Shown one piece after another: positions 1-5,783 of a DNA stretch of 5,867 nucleotides. Made by a program: the position numbers and the translations under genes. The DNA is from Solobacterium sp. (GTDB taxonomy: Bacteria > Bacillota_I > Bacilli_A > Erysipelotrichales > Erysipelotrichaceae): assembly GCA_016284975.1 (NCBI GenBank), contig JAEEPV010000196.1:1-5867 (forward strand). The letters are read 5' to 3'. Below the pieces are notes generated by a model. It worked only from the letters and a program-made list of their open reading frames with translations. It had not been told where the DNA came from and ran no database searches. Position 1 is the stretch's first letter, and each line of letters opens with the position of its first letter.

Positions 1-309
1 AGCTCCCAACGCATCGGTTTCCCCTTCGGCCGCCATGGATTCTTCATACACCATTCCGGATTCTTCCGAATCATTCTGCATCGGCTGATAAGATGGTGCT
101 TCGGCAGTCTTAGGACGCATCGGAAGAACCAGGATCAGGATCAGCGCAAAAGCGCCCGCCATCATTCCGGCCCAGCCGTATACCGGCATATGCCATTGTT
201 TCTTTGCTGGCGTGATGTCCGCGCTTAAAATATTCTCAAGAATCTGAGATTTCTGTGCCTCACTGAGACGAATCTGTTCATTTGCCTTCTGATATTTATT
301 CGAAGTCAT
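1..309 (-). CDS. Probable anti-sigma factor, single-pass membrane protein (3' end off the window)
   Basis: The first 103 residues of a protein whose end lies beyond the left edge. The ATG at 309-307 overlaps the end of the sigma factor gene by 14 nt and has an AGGGA ribosome binding site about 7 nt upstream, which fixes the start. Residues 1-42 are polar and charged (likely cytoplasmic). Residues 43-62 form one hydrophobic segment rich in Ala, Leu, Ile and Met. From residue 63 on, the chain is rich in Ser, Glu, Met and Pro (likely outside the cell). A short cytoplasmic head, one membrane span and an outer domain, encoded directly after an ECF sigma gene, is the usual layout of a membrane anti-sigma factor that holds its sigma until a surface signal arrives. 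I see no His-x3-Cys-x2-Cys zinc motif in the head. The function rests on context and topology, not on a recognised domain; a membrane protein merely co-expressed with the sigma factor is the alternative. Confidence 0.72.
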   Translation of the reverse strand, partial: MTSNKYQKANEQIRLSEAQKSQILENILSADITPAKKQWHMPVYGWAGMMAGAFALILILVLPMRPKTAEAPSYQPMQNDSEESGMVYEESMAAEGETDALGA

Positions 310-787
310 AGCTTTCCCTCAGTATTTCTTTCAGTTCTTCTCTGGCCCGATGGAGATCAGAGCGTACCGTTGCCTCTTTGCGGCCTGTGATCGTACTGAT
401 TTCTTTCGTTGAATATCCTTCCTGATAAAACAAATGGATAACTTCCCGGTATTTTACCGGAAGCGATGACACCGCATCCCATACATAACGAAGATCTTCT
501 GCTTCAGTACCCGCGAATGCTTCATCCAGTTCTTCCGACGGATGAGAACGCAATGAACGGAGGCGGTTGCGTGAAAGATTTGAAGCAGTCTTCATCAGCC
601 ACCCTTTTTCTTTCTGCGTGTCACCACCAAAGTCCGGATCGTACTTCAAAAGCTGGATCACGGTGTCCTGTACGATTTCCTGTGCATCCGCTTCGTTTTT
701 GAGATAGGAACATGCCAGTCGGTACAGGCTGTCACCATAAAGATCCAGGATCCTTCGTACCTGCAGTTCTTTAACGGAGAGTGCCAT
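296..787 (-). CDS. ECF-type RNA polymerase sigma factor (sigma-70 family)
   Basis: A 163-residue protein, the normal size for an ECF sigma factor, which directs RNA polymerase to a small set of promoters. Region 2 spans about residues 13-80: a helix with LYRLACSYLKN, then DAQEIVQDT (matching the family's DLVQEVF-like core-binding helix), then a WLMKTASNLSRNRLR stretch (the GWL..IA.N...D.LR pattern that recognises the -10 element). Region 4 spans about 100-156: LPVKYREVIHLFY, then the helix-turn-helix GYSTKEISTITGRKEATVRSDLHRAR split across residues 124-149. The reading frame stays open to a GTG at 823, giving 12 extra residues, but these look unlike a sigma N-terminus, so I prefer the ATG at 787. 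Neither start has a clear ribosome binding site. The stop overlaps the next gene, a probable anti-sigma factor, suggesting coupled translation and post-translational control of the sigma. Its targets cannot be read from this window. Confidence 0.9.
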   Translation of the reverse strand: MALSVKELQVRRILDLYGDSLYRLACSYLKNEADAQEIVQDTVIQLLKYDPDFGGDTQKEKGWLMKTASNLSRNRLRSLRSHPSEELDEAFAGTEAEDLRYVWDAVSSLPVKYREVIHLFYQEGYSTKEISTITGRKEATVRSDLHRAREELKEILRESYDFE

Positions 788-823
788 TACAACTATTGTA
801 TAGCTTCCGCATGCCTTTCTCAC
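788..823 (-). promoter_or_regulatory. Possible promoter of the sigma factor gene, with an inverted repeat
   Basis: Read on the minus strand, TACAAT (800-795) matches five of six bases of the -10 consensus, with a weak -35 candidate GTGAGA (823-818, four of six matches) 17 nt upstream. The expected transcription start falls at about 788-787, on or next to the ATG of the sigma gene. The -10 sits inside a small inverted repeat, TACAA-CTA-TTGTA on the plus strand (788-800), which could be an operator or chance. No ribosome binding site lies between this box and the ATG. Weak evidence overall. Confidence 0.3.
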
Positions 824-831
824 ATTTAAAA

Positions 832-856
832 CACGGTCAAAACAGCAGTTGTTGCA
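832..856 (-). promoter_or_regulatory. Weak candidate ECF-type promoter upstream of the sigma gene
   Basis: On the minus strand, TGCAAC (856-851) followed by 15 nt and CGTG (835-832) resembles the TGAAC / CGT pattern of many ECF-dependent promoters, which often autoregulate their own sigma gene. The -35 has a mismatch and the spacing is about one base shorter than usual, so this is only a candidate. It would give a 5' leader of roughly 40 nt, unlike the leaderless alternative closer to the ATG. Confidence 0.18.
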
Positions 857-906
857 GGGAAACTGCGATTATCAGTACGGTATGGTTTGAGAACTTGTCA
901 GAAGTC

Positions 907-937
907 AAAAAAATAAGACACTTTGAATGTCTTATTT
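907..937 (-). terminator. Intrinsic (rho-independent) terminator closing the liv-side transcription unit
   Basis: On the minus strand the arms AAATAAGACA (937-928) and TGTCTTATTT (920-911) pair perfectly over 10 bp around a 7-nt loop. The distal arm runs into a seven-T tract (913-907). It starts 1 nt after the stop codon of the membrane protein gene. The stem is AT-rich at its base, but the G/C core and the U-tract make it a convincing terminator. It separates this operon from the sigma factor gene, which must therefore have its own promoter. Confidence 0.9.
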
Positions 938-938
938 C

Positions 939-1499
939 TCATTTCTGCTCCGCAGGTTCTTTCTTCTTCGCAGCATCTGCGGCCGCTTTCTTTGGTTTTT
1001 CAGCCGTTTTCACAGCCTTGGTTTTTTCCGGTTCGGCAGAGGTTTTTGTTTTGCTGCGAACTGTTTTTTTCGCGATTCCGGCATGTTTTGCCAGATAATT
1101 ATGTACTTCCTTCATCTGTTCAGGGGGAAAGAAGACCGGTGTCGGAGCCTTTCGAATCGTAAAATTTACACAGTGACTTTCGTCGTCCACGGTTATCGGC
1201 TTTGTTTTTTCATAGGGATACAGACGACCGATCATAACGACCCCCTGCGGGCACAATCCGGAATCAAACGTCCAGTAGATCGCCCCCATAAGAACCAGCA
1301 TGATTGTCTGAATTACCCGGAATATCCCCCGATAGTTAAACAGACCGAGCAGTGCAATCGACCAGAATACTGCCGGTATGACCCAGCGCGGGCCAAGACT
1401 GGTCTTGATCTCAATGGTTTTGGACACCCGATACATACGGATCAGCATATACATGATCACTGCGTCGAGCACATAGAAAATAATATCTCCCCAGTTCAT
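939..1499 (-). CDS. Membrane protein of unknown function with a Lys/Ala-rich C-terminal tail
   Basis: A 186-residue protein I cannot assign to a named function. Hydrophobic segments at about residues 4-20, 39-54 and 59-78 suggest three membrane spans. Residues 80-139 form a small soluble region with a GVVMIGRLYPYEK stretch, then V-N-F-T-I and an FFPPEQMKEVHNYL helix. This layout, membrane hairpin followed by a compact beta-rich region, recalls the DUF5673/YcxB-like small membrane proteins of Bacillota, but the resemblance is loose. Residues 144-186 are low-complexity: about 15 Lys/Arg against 6 acidic residues, with many Ala and Pro, predicted disordered. The start is well supported by AGGAGG ending about 6 nt before the ATG. 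It lies 53 nt after the CBS-ACT gene with a hairpin between and no obvious promoter, so it is probably the last, perhaps weakly expressed, member of the liv transcription unit. A strong terminator follows at once. Confidence 0.85.
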   Translation of the reverse strand: MNWGDIIFYVLDAVIMYMLIRMYRVSKTIEIKTSLGPRWVIPAVFWSIALLGLFNYRGIFRVIQTIMLVLMGAIYWTFDSGLCPQGVVMIGRLYPYEKTKPITVDDESHCVNFTIRKAPTPVFFPPEQMKEVHNYLAKHAGIAKKTVRSKTKTSAEPEKTKAVKTAEKPKKAAADAAKKKEPAEQK

Positions 1500-1518
1500 T
1501 GTTTTCCTCCTGTTGTCT

Positions 1519-1544
1519 GAAAAGACGGATTACTCCGTCTTCTC
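1519..1544 (-). terminator. Hairpin between the CBS-ACT gene and the membrane protein gene; weak terminator or processing site
   Basis: On the minus strand GAGAAGACGGA (1544-1534) pairs with TCCGTCTTTTC (1529-1519) over 11 bp, with one G-U pair, around a GTAA loop, a GNRA tetraloop in RNA. The only U-run (four Ts) is inside the distal arm and is followed by CAGACAACAGG, so termination should be weak. It may reduce read-through into the downstream gene or protect the 3' end of the liv mRNA. Confidence 0.5.
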
Positions 1545-1552
1545 ATTGAATG

Positions 1553-2236
1553 TTATTTTACCGGGTGCTTGACTCGCTTGCCATCGATCGTTGTCTGCAC
1601 GATCTCGGTTACGGTATAGCCTGCTTTCAGCAGAATATCACGCATCTTTTCAACCGGAATCTCACCGGTTGCCTTGACGACAACTTCCGTACCGCGTTCC
1701 TCGGTATGGAATACCGCCAGAGATTCCACATTGGCAAGATTGTCCGCAAACAGTTTTGCGATGCCATAGAAATAACCGGGCTGATCCACACACCGGATGA
1801 CAAAACGGGTACCACGCTTGCCATAGCCAAGCAGATCGACAAATGCCTGGAACATATCCTTTTCGGTGATAATGCCGATCACTTTTCGATCCGCATCAAT
1901 AACCGGAAGTACGGAGATGTTGTTATCGATCATGATTTTGGCCGCTTCTTCCAGGAAGACGTCCGGAGTGGTTGTCTTGACGTCTTTGATCATGATGTCG
2001 CTGACAGTCCGCTTTGACAGCAGATAGTTCAGTTCAAAAATGGACAGAGAAGTCGTCTGCGCACCGCTGCTTTCTTCAACCGTGCCCTGTGTAACAAGTC
2101 CGAGAAGCTTACCGTCATCATCTACGACCGGCAGACGATGGAAGTCGTTTTTCCCCATGATCTCTACTGCTTTGGAGATAGTGGTTTCTCTGGTAACGGT
2201 CAGGGGATTCTTTGTCATATGATCCTTTACGTACAT
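1553..2236 (-). CDS. CBS-CBS-ACT domain protein, probable regulator linked to the liv importer
   Basis: A 227-residue soluble protein of the AcuB-like CBS/ACT type. CBS1 spans about residues 1-57 (MTKNPLTV start, HRLPVVDDDGKLLGLVT core). CBS2 spans about 77-136 (VSDIMIKDVKTTTP start, ISVLPVIDADRKVIGIITEKDM core). CBS pairs commonly bind adenine nucleotides. The Thr-x-x-Asp ribose-binding pattern is present in CBS2 (T124, D127) but not in CBS1 (T49 followed by T52). Residues about 142-213 fit an ACT domain, a fold that often binds amino acids: a beta strand RFVIRCVDQPG, a helix GIAKLFADNLANV, then strands around the ERGTEVVVKA region. The ATG is 3 nt after the livF stop, with its AGGAGG inside the last livF codons, so the two are almost surely co-translated. 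Known: the domain families and their usual ligands. Inferred: that it senses energy state and an amino acid and adjusts uptake or metabolism. No DNA-binding or catalytic domain is visible. Confidence 0.92.
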   Translation of the reverse strand: MYVKDHMTKNPLTVTRETTISKAVEIMGKNDFHRLPVVDDDGKLLGLVTQGTVEESSGAQTTSLSIFELNYLLSKRTVSDIMIKDVKTTTPDVFLEEAAKIMIDNNISVLPVIDADRKVIGIITEKDMFQAFVDLLGYGKRGTRFVIRCVDQPGYFYGIAKLFADNLANVESLAVFHTEERGTEVVVKATGEIPVEKMRDILLKAGYTVTEIVQTTIDGKRVKHPVK

Positions 2237-2239
2237 GAT

Positions 2240-2944
2240 TTATCCTCCTAAATATGCTTTCTGCACACGCTCATCCTGCGACAGTTCCTGTCCGGTTCCA
2301 TGAAGCGTGATATTGCCTGTTTCCAGAACATATGCGTGATCCGCGATTGCCAGTGCACGCTTTGCATTCTGTTCTACCAACAGCACGGTTGTGCCCTTTT
2401 TGTTAATTTCTTCGATAATGCTGAAGATTTCCGAAACCAGAAGCGGGGAAAGACCCATTGACGGTTCATCCAGCAGCATGATCCGCGGGTCCGCCATCAA
2501 TGCCCGGCCCATCGCCAGCATCTGCTGCTCACCGCCGGAAAGTGTTCCGGCCAGCTGAGAAGCCCGCTCCTTCAGACGAGGGAAGAGGTCATACACATAA
2601 TCCATGTCGGTTTTGACTTTGTCTTTGTCCCTGCGGAAGAAAGCGCCGAGGGTAAGATTTTCTTCGACCGTTTCCTGCGCAAACACGCGCCGTCCTTCCG
2701 GAACCTGTGCAAGTCCCATGGATACGATCTTGTGCGGCTGGATCTTTGTAAGTTCCACACCATCCAGCTGGATCGATCCGCTTACCGGTTTTACAAGTCC
2801 GGATATCGCATGCATGGTTGTCGTCTTGCCGGCACCATTGGCACCGATCAGCGTTACGATCTCGCCGTCATTGACTTCGAAGGAAATTCCCTTGATCGCT
2901 TCGATCATGCCATATTTCACTACCAGATTTTCTACTTTCAGCAT
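2240..2944 (-). CDS. livF: Branched-chain amino acid ABC transporter, ATP-binding protein LivF
   Basis: One of the two cytoplasmic ATPases that drive the importer, 234 residues, the usual LivF length. Walker A is GANGAGKTT at 34-42, the Q-loop region is near 80 (AQVPEGRRVF, a LivF trademark), the ABC signature LSGGEQQ is at 135-141, and Walker B IMLLDEP is at 155-161. The switch position reads VEQN (190-193) with Gln where LivG has His, normal for LivF. I chose the ATG at 2944: it gives the typical MLKVENL start and has GGGAG about 10 nt upstream. A GTG at 2953 is in frame and overlaps the livG stop by 4 nt, but the same GGGAGA would abut it, too close to work. It follows livG by 5 nt and leads into the CBS-ACT gene. 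It pairs with LivG under the LivH-LivM channel. Confidence 0.96.
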   Translation of the reverse strand: MLKVENLVVKYGMIEAIKGISFEVNDGEIVTLIGANGAGKTTTMHAISGLVKPVSGSIQLDGVELTKIQPHKIVSMGLAQVPEGRRVFAQETVEENLTLGAFFRRDKDKVKTDMDYVYDLFPRLKERASQLAGTLSGGEQQMLAMGRALMADPRIMLLDEPSMGLSPLLVSEIFSIIEEINKKGTTVLLVEQNAKRALAIADHAYVLETGNITLHGTGQELSQDERVQKAYLGG

Positions 2945-2949
2945 ATCGA

Positions 2950-3723
2950 TCACTCTCCCAGGTACGCCTTGATGACATGCGGGTTCGCCTGAATTTCCTC
3001 CGGTGTTCCCTCCGCCAGCATCATGCCGTAATTCAAAACGGTTATTCTCTCACAGATTCCCATGACCAGCTTCATGTCATGTTCGATCAGCAGTACTGCA
3101 ATCTTGAAGTGATCCCGAACAAAACGGATCATCGTCATCAGTTCCTGTGTTTCCTGCGGGTTCATGCCCGCTGCAGGTTCATCCAGAAGCAGCAGTTTCG
3201 GGTTGGTTGCCATTGCCCGGGCAATTTCCAGACGTCGTTGTGCACCATACGGAAGGTTACCGGCAATGATTTCAGCCTTGTCATCCAGTTCAAAGATCTT
3301 TAAGAGCTCCATTGCCTCATTTTGAATCCGGTTTTCTTCATCATGGAACTTCTTAAGACGGAAGATGGCATCGACATTGTTATAGGAAATACTGTTATGC
3401 ATGCCGATCTTGACGTTGTCAATGACGCTGAGGTTGGAGAACAGACGGATATTCTGGAATGTTCTCGCAATGCCTGCCTTATTCATATCCACAACCGTCA
3501 TCTTCGACGTATCCTGCCCCAGAAACTTGATGGAACCGCGGGTTGGCTGGTAAACCTTTGTAAGCATGTTGAAGACGGTTGTCTTTCCGGCGCCGTTAGG
3601 ACCGATGAGACCGACAATCTCTTCGTTGAATACCTTCATATTGAAATCATTGACTGCAGTCAGACCGCCGAAATCAATACCAAGATCAATTACTTCCAAA
3701 ACGGGGGTCTTATTCTCACTCAT
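2950..3723 (-). CDS. livG: Branched-chain amino acid ABC transporter, ATP-binding protein LivG
   Basis: The second ATPase of the importer, 257 residues, typical for LivG. Walker A GPNGAGKTT is at 41-49, the Q-loop ARTFQNIRLF at about 86-95 is a LivG hallmark, the signature is the LivG variant LPYGAQRRLEIARA (157-170) in place of LSGGQ, Walker B LLLLDEP is at 177-183, and the switch histidine is H215 in LLIEHD. All catalytic motifs are intact, so the protein should be active. The ATG at 3723 overlaps the end of livM by 8 nt and has a near-perfect AAAGGAGGTG about 8 nt upstream, lying inside livM, so translation is probably coupled and strong. It works as a heterodimer with LivF; the substrate specificity is set by the binding protein, not by this subunit. 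Confidence 0.97.
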   Translation of the reverse strand: MSENKTPVLEVIDLGIDFGGLTAVNDFNMKVFNEEIVGLIGPNGAGKTTVFNMLTKVYQPTRGSIKFLGQDTSKMTVVDMNKAGIARTFQNIRLFSNLSVIDNVKIGMHNSISYNNVDAIFRLKKFHDEENRIQNEAMELLKIFELDDKAEIIAGNLPYGAQRRLEIARAMATNPKLLLLDEPAAGMNPQETQELMTMIRFVRDHFKIAVLLIEHDMKLVMGICERITVLNYGMMLAEGTPEEIQANPHVIKAYLGE

Positions 3724-4804
3724 GAGCTTCCACCTCCTTTGGCTGTTTCTTAAACGACAGTGAATCCTTCAGCTTTGCCATCCATCCTCTGAACTTCTCG
3801 TTGTTGGTCAGGATCATCGTGATGATCAGGATCACCGCATAGATGATCATTCGATAGTCCGCAAGTCCTCTGAGCAGTTCCGGCAGCAGCACGAGCACAA
3901 TCGTCGAGATAATTGTTCCGGTCATATTGCCAAGACCGCCGAGTACGACGTAGACCAGGATCAGAATAGAAAGGTTGAATCCGAATTTCGACGGAACCAG
4001 CGTGGAATAGTTCAGACCGTACAGCGCACCTGCTGCACCGGCAAGCGACGCTGATACCACAAATGCGAGCATCTTTGTATTTGCCACATGAATACCGACT
4101 GATTCCGCTGCGATGCGGTTGTCACGGCAGGCCATGATTGCCCGGCCGCTGCGGCTGTACATCAGGTTGTAGACAATGAACAGTGCCGCAAGAATCAGAA
4201 GTACACCGATCGTGAATGTAGAAATCCGTTCTGTACCGGTCGCTCCCATCGGACCGTTGATCAGGGCTTTTCCTCCAGGTCCCAGATGAAGATTGTTATC
4301 CACAAAACTGAACTGGAAGCCTTCACTGTCAAAACCAATGTACATGTTATTGATCAGAGACTTGACGATCTCACCAAACGCAAGCGTTACAATCGCAAGA
4401 TAGTCACCCTGCAGCTTCAGAACCGGGATACCGATGATCATACCGAAGAGTGCAGCCAGTACAGCACCGACAACAATTGCCATCAGAAGCCGCACAATCC
4501 CATTCGAAATAAACGGTGCGAGCGCGCCGGAAACACATACACCCGAAAAAGCGCCGATGCACATGAAGCCGGCCTGGCCAAGATTCAGTTCTCCGGATAC
4601 ACCGACATTCAGATTCAGACCGATTGCCGCAACGATATAGCAGGTAACCGGAACAAGCAGTGACTGAAACATACTGGACAGATTGCCCGACATCATCAGT
4701 GCTTCAACAACAATATAGCCGACAATAATAATCAGAAAGGAGATTGTACGGCTGCGATAGTTCTTTGCGAAGAGTTTCTTAAAGAAATTGTTTTCTGTCT
4801 TCAT
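3716..4804 (-). CDS. livM: Branched-chain amino acid ABC transporter, permease LivM
   Basis: A 362-residue integral membrane permease that forms half of the translocation channel. The family motif LNLNVGVSGELNLGQAGF sits at about 63-80, and the conserved cytoplasmic loop GGLGNMTG, thought to touch the ATPase, is at about 289-296. Hydrophobic segments cover most of the chain, with a basic cytoplasmic N-terminus (residues 1-20) and a charged C-terminal tail (about 335-362). The frame also opens at an ATG at 4819 that overlaps the livH stop as ATGA, adding MRRYG. I chose the ATG at 4804 because AGGAGA sits about 6 nt upstream of it, whereas the earlier ATG has only AGAAGG almost touching it. With this start the gap to livH is 11 nt. 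The last 8 nt overlap livG. No sign of damage. Confidence 0.95.
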   Translation of the reverse strand: MKTENNFFKKLFAKNYRSRTISFLIIIVGYIVVEALMMSGNLSSMFQSLLVPVTCYIVAAIGLNLNVGVSGELNLGQAGFMCIGAFSGVCVSGALAPFISNGIVRLLMAIVVGAVLAALFGMIIGIPVLKLQGDYLAIVTLAFGEIVKSLINNMYIGFDSEGFQFSFVDNNLHLGPGGKALINGPMGATGTERISTFTIGVLLILAALFIVYNLMYSRSGRAIMACRDNRIAAESVGIHVANTKMLAFVVSASLAGAAGALYGLNYSTLVPSKFGFNLSILILVYVVLGGLGNMTGTIISTIVLVLLPELLRGLADYRMIIYAVILIITMILTNNEKFRGWMAKLKDSLSFKKQPKEVEAHE

Positions 4805-4815
4805 ACCGTATCTCC

Positions 4816-5697
4816 TCATACCTTCTCGCTCATTTTGCGTCCGAGCAGTCCGGTCGGCTTAATGAGCAGAACAATGATCAGTACCGCAAATACGATTGCA
4901 TCACTCAGCTGGGTCGAAACATATGCCTTGGCAAGGATCTCAATTACACCAAGCATAAGTCCGCCCAGGAACGCGCCGGGAATCGAACCGATTCCGCCGA
5001 ATACCGCCGCGGTAAATGCCTTGATACCAGGCATGGAACCAAGTGTCGGGCTGAGTGTAGGATATGTCGCACAAAGCAACACTGCCGCGATCGCCGCAAT
5101 GCCGGAACCGATTGCGAATGTAATTGAAATAATCAAATTGACATTGATGCCCATAAGCGTTGCGGCACCCTTGTCTTCCGAACAGGCACGCATTGCCATG
5201 CCTGTTTTGGTTTTGTTGATAAACAGGGTAAGGCAGACCATGACAGCGATGCATACCACAATCGTCACCAAAGTCAGATAGGAGATCTGAAGTTCCCCTC
5301 CAAACAGCTTTACTGCACCGTTACTGATGATCGCCGGGAATACTTTCGTAGATGAAGACCAGAGCAGCTGAGCTCCGTTTTGCAGAAAGTAACTGACACC
5401 GATCGCGGTGATCAGTACTGACAGGCTTGTTGCATTCCGAAGCGGCTTATAGGCCAGCCGTTCGATCACAACACCAAGTAACGTCGTAGCCAGCATCGAA
5501 AGCAGCACAGACGGAATCACCGGGATACCAAAACTGCTCAGAGCGAAGAACGCTACATACGCGCCGATCATCATGATATCGCCATGGGCAAAGTTCAGCA
5601 TTTTCGCAATGCCGTAGACCATCGTATAACCAAGTGCAATGATGGCATATACACTCCCGAGGCTCAGCCCATTAATCAGATAGGATAAAAAGGCCAT
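4816..5697 (-). CDS. livH: Branched-chain amino acid ABC transporter, permease LivH
   Basis: The first permease of the importer, 293 residues, the standard LivH length. The N-terminal segment GLSLGSVYAIIALGYTMVYG (10-29) followed by LNFAHGDIMMIGAYVAF (34-50) is diagnostic of LivH. An ERLAYKPLR stretch (79-87) and the late loop TAAVFGGIGSIPGAFLGG (229-246), which contacts the ATPase, are also family hallmarks. About eight hydrophobic segments are visible, as expected. The ATG at 5697 has a purine-rich GGGAAGGGGG ribosome binding site with about 8 nt spacing. The gene lies 86 nt after the probable binding-protein gene, with a hairpin in between, and heads the tightly packed livHMGF block. It dimerises with LivM to form the membrane channel. 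I see no promoter in the short gap, so it likely depends on read-through from upstream. Confidence 0.97.
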   Translation of the reverse strand: MAFLSYLINGLSLGSVYAIIALGYTMVYGIAKMLNFAHGDIMMIGAYVAFFALSSFGIPVIPSVLLSMLATTLLGVVIERLAYKPLRNATSLSVLITAIGVSYFLQNGAQLLWSSSTKVFPAIISNGAVKLFGGELQISYLTLVTIVVCIAVMVCLTLFINKTKTGMAMRACSEDKGAATLMGINVNLIISITFAIGSGIAAIAAVLLCATYPTLSPTLGSMPGIKAFTAAVFGGIGSIPGAFLGGLMLGVIEILAKAYVSTQLSDAIVFAVLIIVLLIKPTGLLGRKMSEKV

Positions 5698-5710
5698 ACA
5701 AATTTCCCCC
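5698..5710 (-). promoter_or_regulatory. Ribosome binding site of livH
   Basis: On the minus strand an unusually G-rich AAGGGGG precedes the livH ATG by about 8 nt, immediately downstream of the hairpin's U-rich tail. Its placement outside the hairpin means that the hairpin should not block translation of transcripts that read through. Confidence 0.6.
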
Positions 5711-5718
5711 TTCCCTTA

Positions 5719-5756
5719 AAAATACAATAAGGTTGCCAATGTTTCCATCGGCAACC
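5719..5756 (-). terminator. Hairpin with U-rich tail between the binding-protein gene and livH; probable leaky terminator
   Basis: On the minus strand GGTTGCCGATG (5756-5746) pairs with CATTGGCAACC (5741-5731) over 11 bp with a single G-U pair, around a GAAA loop (a GNRA tetraloop). The tail TTATTGTATTTTT (5730-5718) is U-rich but broken by A and G. Strong stem plus imperfect U-tract, placed inside an ABC-importer operon just after the binding-protein gene, fits partial termination that keeps the binding protein in excess over the membrane parts. It could also act as a block to 3' exonucleases. Confidence 0.75.
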
Positions 5757-5783
5757 TGTAAAATTCTTCGTAAATCCTGCTGA

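Noticed and set aside
810..812. Short out-of-frame open frame starting at an ATG before the sigma gene, as a leader peptide
   Set aside because: Only 13 codons; its purine-rich stretch nearly touches the ATG, and nothing supports translation.
845..866. Inverted repeat GCAGTT / AACTGC with a 10-nt loop upstream of the sigma gene
   Set aside because: Only 6 bp of pairing with a long loop and no U-tract; common by chance and not clearly tied to a promoter element.
927..1520. Plus-strand 197-codon open frame opposite the unknown membrane protein gene
   Set aside because: Antisense shadow: no ribosome binding site, a Phe/Cys/His-rich composition with no recognisable domain, and it covers both a strong minus-strand gene and the terminator.
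1550..2017. Plus-strand 155-codon open frame opposite the CBS-ACT gene
   Set aside because: Antisense to a gene with clear CBS and ACT domains; no start signal and no domain of its own.
2604..3753. Several plus-strand open frames opposite livF and livG
   Set aside because: They mirror conserved ATPase codons on the other strand; none has a ribosome binding site or a plausible product.
4940..5254. Minus-strand 104-codon frame inside livH
   Set aside because: An out-of-frame reading of livH, rich in Cys, His and Arg, with no start signal.
4286..5281. Plus-strand open frames opposite livM and livH
   Set aside because: Shadows of the membrane permease genes; their composition simply reflects the opposite strand.
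5700..5756. Separate promoter for livH within the gap after the hairpin
   Set aside because: T-rich bases after the hairpin could pass as a -10, but no -35 match sits at 16-18 nt, and the pattern is better explained as the terminator's U-rich tail.
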